From: Capsicum annuum
Lineage: Eukaryota; Streptophyta; Magnoliopsida; Solanales; Solanaceae
Direction: 5' to 3'
Assembly (NCBI RefSeq): GCF_002878395.1
Contig: NC_061111.1
Location: 28,014,995 to 28,078,994, forward strand
Length of the DNA: 64,000 nt
Below the pieces are notes generated by a model. That model was given only the letters and a program-made list of their open reading frames with translations, ran no database searches and was not told the origin of the DNA. The position numbers were made by a program, and so were the translations under genes. This document shows, piece by piece, positions 58,077 through 64,000 of this stretch (position 1 is its first letter; every line of letters begins with the position of its first letter).

Positions 58077-60958
58077 TGTCACGATCCAAAAATCAAGGAT
58101 CATGATAGCACTTGTCGCGACAAGTCTTGACAAGTAAGCCTATCACCCAAACTAATATAAAATGAAAGATAATCCCAAAATCCAAGACAAGACTCTTAGA
58201 ACAGAGTCAAACCACACATATAGCAAAAATGGGAAATACACAGCTAAAGATACCATACAATATCTCAAAACCTGGTGTAACAGTGTAAGAACTAACTAAT
58301 TGGGTCACAGTGTAAGAACTAACTAATATAATCCAAAGTAAAACTATACATAGGATATCTAAAAAGGAACAATTCTATCTCAGAATACAAATAAGATATA
58401 GTCTAGAAAAGAAAAGGTAGTAGTCAACTTTGGATGCAGGGATCAACTATTACCTCGAATAAACTCCTAGTATCGCCTGAATCAACTATCGTGCGCTGCA
58501 CTCGAATCTAGATCTGCACTAAAAGGGCGCAGTAGGGATGAGTACCGTCCACTTGTATTCAGTAGGTATAATAGGCCAACTGAACAAAGTAGAAAATAAA
58601 GTATAAAAAAGACACACTATGGACACGACACCTATAATTAGAAAATGTCCCAAACGGTAGCCCACACCGTCTCCTCTAATAGTTCTATGATATTCACATA
58701 TACCACACACAAACACGAGAAAGAAGCACAAGTATACAGATATCAAACAAACAATTATGAAAAAATAAGTAGATATAGACAGATGTCACATCAAGATGAT
58801 AATACAATACACAATGAGCACAATATATATGATATGCAATGAAGAAAAAGATGATGATGATGATGTGATACACTAAGTTGTCGCACAACCTCCATATACA
58901 CCTATCGAGTTGTGCTCACGAGGTAAGACCCATGGGGGTTCGTCAATTCATATACAATCAAATCTAATACAAATATACATAACTCCTCTCCGGCACATCC
59001 ATCGATAGAGAATTTTTAAAGATGTCACATTTTCTATCAAAAAAAAGTGAGTGTTTCCAGTATTTTCATAGTGGTACCAATGTCTGATGAATGTATGTGA
59101 TATGAGGATATAATGCTCAAAACCAAATAGAATGAGAATTTCCAAATCCAATCAATATACAAACCACGTAAGCCAAAATCCACTCAATATTCCAACCATC
59201 CATGAACCCAATATAATCCATATGCCAATAAAAATACACTGTAATACGCCATTGATACCACATAAAATCCAATTTAGGCTTTTTTTATCAAAAAAGATAC
59301 AACCAAATACACATACACAAGGCCAACGATATCATATAAGGACCCACACGATCACACAGCAAATAATGTCTCAAAATCATTAAATAACAACAATATAGGC
59401 CCCCACACGGGCACAACATAATAACAATATTATTTTCATGATTGATTACTATACCCGTAACATGATTTTATACCAATATTAACTACCAGCCTAATTTGAA
59501 GAAAGTTAAGCCATAACCTACCCCAAATGAAGAAAATCGATCTAAAAAGACTTCAATCTAGAGCTTTTTCCTCACGAACAGAATCAGAATCAACTAAAAC
59601 ATACAAATGTAGAATTTACACATCAAAACAAAGCCAACGATATCTATGTTGCCTATTTCTAAGTCGGGATCAAAACGAACCCTCGAAATGGATTTTTAAA
59701 AAAGAAAGGTAAAATCATAATTTTATTTTAGAAACATGTTTTCCATACTCATAGAGGTCCACAACTAAAAACTCATGCGAGAATGAGTCAAAAACAAGGC
59801 TCAAATAAAAAAACACTAAAGCTTTACTAGCAAAACCCCCAAAACTCATTTTAAAAATCAAGAATTTGAAGTTGTTTTGAAGATGAAATAAAAATCAAGA
59901 ACTTGAAATTGTTTTGGAGATGAAATCGAGATAAAAATGATAATTATAAGATTAGAAACTTACTCATGGAAGAAATCTCAAAACCCCCTTTTGAATTGTC
60001 TGAATCTGAGTTCCTAAGCCTTAAAAATGGTGAAAATGAAGTTTTGATAGCTTGGTTCAAAATCACAAAAAACAAAATAAAAGTTCTTGGGAAATGGGAA
60101 AAATAGAGCTCTAAATTATAGTCAGTGATTCTATCGGAAAGACACATCAAAAGTCGTCAAAGTCGAAGCTTCCTAGCTTCCAAAATATCAAAAATACGAA
60201 TTTGGGTCTTATACTCAGCAATGGTCAAAGGGTCAAAATATTGCTTAAGGGGCCAAATTTTTGCTTAAGCAACCCGGTCAAAGGGTCGCTTTCACGAACC
60301 CACCAGCATCAACAAAATCAAAAACTTATTTCGACCCCTGAAACTCATTTGGAACCCTATGAACAATGATCCAATAGTGAATTTGATTGTAAAACACATT
60401 CCGAATCCAATAAAATCATCAAGTTTATGAAAAAAAGGTCATTGACACAAATTGACACCCGGGACCCTGTTAATACTATTTCGAATCAAGGGTCGAAATG
60501 GGATATAAACGCCGTAAATCCGAACCCACCCCGCTACAAATCTAAATTCAAACTTCTGACTCAAGTGCGATATCAAATTTTCAAAAAAATGTCATTTTCA
60601 CAAAATTGATCCTCTTACCCAATTTCACAACTTTTCGAATCGAGGGTCGAAATGGGATATAACAATCATAAAATCATACCAACCATGTTACCAACTTAAA
60701 ATCGATGTTCCAAATCGGCTGGCATAGTCCGTTTTATCATCCGATACACAAATTAATAAATTTTGACTAAGTCAACTACAGAACCTTTATAACCACCAAA
60801 AACCACAAATTCATATAAATCACACCGAAGGATATTGAAAAACGTGGCAATCATCCCACACTCTAGAAATATCATAAAGCAACCACGGGGAAGGGTAAAA
60901 TGGTCAATCAAATAGAAATAAATATTTCAAAAGAATCACCCAAAATCAAGTTATTACA
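58077..60958 (-). repeat. Gypsy Z 3' LTR (about 2882 bp)
   Basis: On the plus strand it runs from TGTCACGATCCAAAAATC to CAAGTTATTACA. It includes a direct duplication CACAGTGTAAGAACTAACTAA (about 58278-58325) and AAAATC-rich stretches. On the minus strand GAGGACGAACTA then GTGGTGAATGA precede it, as a weak purine tract. No partner copy is in the window. Confidence 0.72.
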
Positions 60959-61019
60959 TCATTCACCACTAAAAATATAGTTCGTCCTCGTACTAAAGGC
61001 AAGAGAAATACCGAAAACA

Positions 61020-62520
61020 ATAAAAAGTTGGGGATAACTACTACGCATATCAAACTCGACCTCCCAAGTATCCTTATTATGGTCGATGTCTCCACTGGAC
61101 CTTAACTACTGGAAATCTCTAGAATGCAATCGTATAACATCCCTGGCTAGAATAGAGATGGGCTCCTCAACAACGGACAACCTCTCATCCAACTGAATTG
61201 AGTCCCAATGAATGACATGAGACTCATCCGGAATATAACATCGAAGCATGAAAAAAAACTGGTGAATAGCTGATAGATCTAGGGGCAATGCTAACTCATA
61301 AGTCACATCTCCAACAGTCCGAAGAATCTCAAAAGGTCCAATATACCTAGGGTTAAGCTTGCCCATCTTTCTAAATCTCATCACGCCCTTTATGGGCGAC
61401 ACACGATAGAATACTCGATCACCAACACTAAAACTCAAGGCACGAAGTCTACGATTTGCATAGCACTTTTGCCTACATTGAGCCGCTTGTAATACATCCT
61501 GAATAACCCAAATTCTATACAAGGACTCACAAAACAAGTCCGTACATCGAGGTCTAATGTCAAAAACCTCAAACCAACCCACTGGGGAGCAACAACACCT
61601 ACCATACAAAGCCGAAATGAGCTATCTCAATACTAGAATGGTAGCTATTATTATACGCAAACTCCGCCAAAGTCAAATGCAACTCCCACTAATAACCAAA
61701 GTCCATCACACAAGTGTGGAACATATTTTCCAAAACCTGAATAGTCCGCTCTGACTGACCATGGTGAAAGATGTGCTAAGATCACTTCGGGTACCCAACT
61801 CTTCTTGAAAAGCCTTTCAAAAGTGAGATTTGAACACTGAACCTCAATCCGAGATGATAGACATTGGCACACCATGAAGATACACTATCTCAAGAAAATA
61901 GATATGGGCCAACCACTCAGCACTGAAAGAAGCCTGAATAGAAATAAAATAAGCAGATTTGGTCAATTAATCCACGATGACCCAAACATTATCCAAACCA
62001 CGAAGTATGAGGCAACCCAGTCACAAAGTCTATAGTGATCCGTCCCATTTCCACTCGGGAATGGGTAACATCTGAAACAAACCACCGAGTCTCAAGTGCT
62101 TTACTTTCACCTGCTGGCAACATAGGCAACAAGCCACAAAATCTACTACATCTTTCCTCATACCACCCCATCAGTAATGCTTCCTCAGGTCATGATACAT
62201 CTTAGTCACTTCTTGATAGATGGAATAGCTAGAACAATGAGCCTCCTCTAAAATTAATCTAATCTGGCCTCCAATCCTCAAAAAACCATTTGAAGTAAGT
62301 GAGGATTCCTTAGCCTCACCAATCAACACCTTACCCTGAATCATTCTCAATCCAACATCATCAAACTTATGAGCCCGAATCTGCTTCATCAAAGAAGACC
62401 TAGCCTCCACTGATGCCAAAACACACCTAGGTTTTGAAATATCAAGCCTAACTATCTGGTTAGCCAAAGAGTGAACCTATAAGGCCAAAGGCCTCTCCCA
62501 GGTCAAAAGATGTGCCAAAA
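61020..62520 (-). pseudogene. Gypsy Z integrase
   Basis: The N-terminal zinc finger is complete (MYHDLRKHYWW .. CCLCCQQVK, about 62230-62110). Core pieces are WKWDGSL, the start of the second block SIISDRGS (near 61850), and a further stretch with stops. The C-terminal domain (61609-61106) has FSVGDRVFYRVSPIKG, LNPRYIGPFEIL, RCYIPDESHVIHWDS and EEPISILARDV, the typical tail of Tekay-type integrase. The first core Asp is obscured by a stop near 62010. Confidence 0.84.
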
Positions 62521-64000
62521 TAATCATGCTTGTCGACTTTCGACTCAAGGCATCCGCAACCACAATATTCTTTCTCGAATAATAGAGAATAGTAAGATCA
62601 TAATCCTTAAGCAACTCAAGTCAATGCCACTACCTCATATTAAGATCTAACTGGGTAAAGAAATATTGAAGACTACGATGATCCAAGAAAACATCACAAC
62701 AAACTCCGTACAAGTAGTGCCTTTACAACTTCAAAGCAAAAACGTCCACACACTACTCCAAATCATGGGTACGGTAATTCCTATCATGGGGATTCAAATA
62801 ACAAGAAGTATACGCAATCACCTTAGCCTCTTGCATCAACACAAGACCTAAACCAACACCGAGGCATCACAAAAGACGATAAATCACATACCCTCTTTGG
62901 GCAAAGTCAAGATAGGAGCTGATGTCAACAAATTCTTGAGCTTTTGAAAGCTCACCTCACAAGTATTGGATCACTGAAAAGACATCTTCTTTGGAATCAA
63001 CTTGGTCAACGGAGTTGCGATAGATGAAAAACCCTCAATAAAATATCGATAGTAACCTGCAAAACCAACAAAATTCTGAATCGCTATAGGAGAAGTAAGC
63101 CTAGCCTAATCACGAACTGTTGCAATCTTGGCCAGATCGACCATAATACAATCCTTAGTCACCACATGACCCAAGAAAGAAATCAACTCCAACTAAAACT
63201 CACACTTGAAAAACTTTGCATACAAATTCTCATCCCTCAATCTCTGAAGCACAATCTGTAGATGCTCCTCATGATCCGCCTCACTATTGGAGTAAACCAA
63301 GATATCATCTATAAATACAATAACAAAGGAGTTGAGATACAGTTGAAATACCAAGTTCATCAACTCCACGAATGCTGCTGGGGAATTGGTCAACCCAAAG
63401 GACATGTCCATAACTTATAATAACCTATCGAGTCTGAGAAGTTGTCTTTAGAATATCCAAAGCTCTAATCCTCAACTAGCGATACCCAGACCTCAAATCC
63501 ATAGTTAAAAACATCGAAGCACCCTGAAGCTGATCAAACAAATCATCAATACGAGGAAGAGGATATTTATTCTTAACCGTCACCTTGTTTAACAATTGAT
63601 AATCAATACACATACACATAAACCCATCCATTTTCTTCATAAACAAAACAGGCGCACCCTAAGGTGATATTCTAGGTCGAATAAATCACTTACCCTATAG
63701 CTCCTGTAACTGATCCTTCAATTTCATCAACATGAATGGGGCCATCCTATAAAGAGGAAAAGAAATAGGCTTGGTGCCCGACTCAACATCAATGACAAAG
63801 TCAATATCATGATTTGGAGGCATACCGGACAAATCCATAGGGAAAACATCTATGAACTCACGGACAATACGACTAGAATCCAAAGAAAGAGGTGAAGCAA
63901 TACCAGTATCACAAATATAAGCCAAATAAGAAAAACACCCCCTCTCAACCAAGCAACGAGCCTCAAGAAAAGATATAACTCTCTTGGAACCCAAATGAAG
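62521..64000 (-). pseudogene. Gypsy Z protease end, reverse transcriptase and RNase H
   Basis: 63994-63695 covers the protease-RT linker (IVREFIDVFPMDLSGMPPNH, SFPLYRMAPF). RT continues with stops, then 63411-63193 has [19 protein letters not shown] and [15 protein letters not shown], with the FIDD catalytic motif intact. The RNase H region (about 62950-62560) is recognisable only in pieces with stops. Gag lies beyond the window. Confidence 0.84.

Larger units (their letters stand above)
58077..64000 (-). mobile_element. Gypsy Z: Ty3/gypsy element, 3' half, running off the window
   Basis: A minus-strand element with 3' LTR 58077-60958 and pol from beyond 64000 down to about 61020. It is inserted in the LINE RNase H domain; the five bases before it are TATAT. 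The 5' LTR and gag are outside the window. The pol style is Tekay-like, but the LTR differs from X, Y and W. Confidence 0.85.

Noticed and set aside
59132..59383. 83-codon ORF in the gypsy Z LTR
   Set aside because: It is Asn/His/Thr/Ile-rich text from AC-rich LTR DNA with no domain or partner; likely chance.
1..64000. CRISPR array, bacterial operon or phage system
   Set aside because: No regular short repeats with unique spacers and no ribosome-binding organisation; the content is entirely eukaryotic transposable elements.

Overview
The window looks like plant nuclear DNA, most probably from a Solanaceae species. It is AT-rich. Nearly all of it can be assigned to transposable elements stacked inside one another. 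The Solanaceae assignment rests on a TS-type SINE 3' end with a (TTG)n tail, and on LTR retrotransposon families that I recognise by their protein style. I found no convincing host gene, tRNA, rRNA or CRISPR array.

Layout, left to right. 1-6707: a plus-strand Ty3/gypsy-type element W with the 5' LTR cut by the window edge, a 3.4-kb interior with no readable protein, and a 2.66-kb 3' LTR carrying a SINE. 7182-7442: a Stowaway-like MITE. 7454-22649: a minus-strand Ty1/copia element A (SIRE-like gag-pol plus a long extra 3' ORF). Its 3' LTR is split by a Helitron (7559-14642), and that Helitron is split by a 4.2-kb non-autonomous LTR element N (9934-14123). 22656-27055: a plus-strand copia B that lacks its 5' LTR. 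27193-45052: copia C on the plus strand with a 5-bp target duplication. Its integrase is split by a minus-strand gypsy X (29330-42001), which is itself hit by a gag-only gypsy Y (29460-34918). 45163-46488: a MULE-like inverted-repeat element with a 9-bp target duplication. 47030-58076: an L1-type LINE on the plus strand, split and partly deleted by minus-strand copia D (about 48626-55085). 58077-64000: a minus-strand gypsy Z that interrupts the LINE RNase H domain and runs off the window.

The elements do not work together as a pathway. They form a timeline. LINE is older than copia D and Z. Copia A is older than the Helitron, which is older than element N. Copia C is older than X, which is older than Y. 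Several insertions have recoverable empty sites or target duplications, so boundaries can be given to the base. Most coding regions carry stops, frameshifts or lost catalytic residues and are called pseudogenes. The least familiar content is the env-like 3' ORF of copia A, the coiled-coil 3' ORF of copia D, the unrecognised ORF of element N, and possible captured exon pieces in the Helitron.
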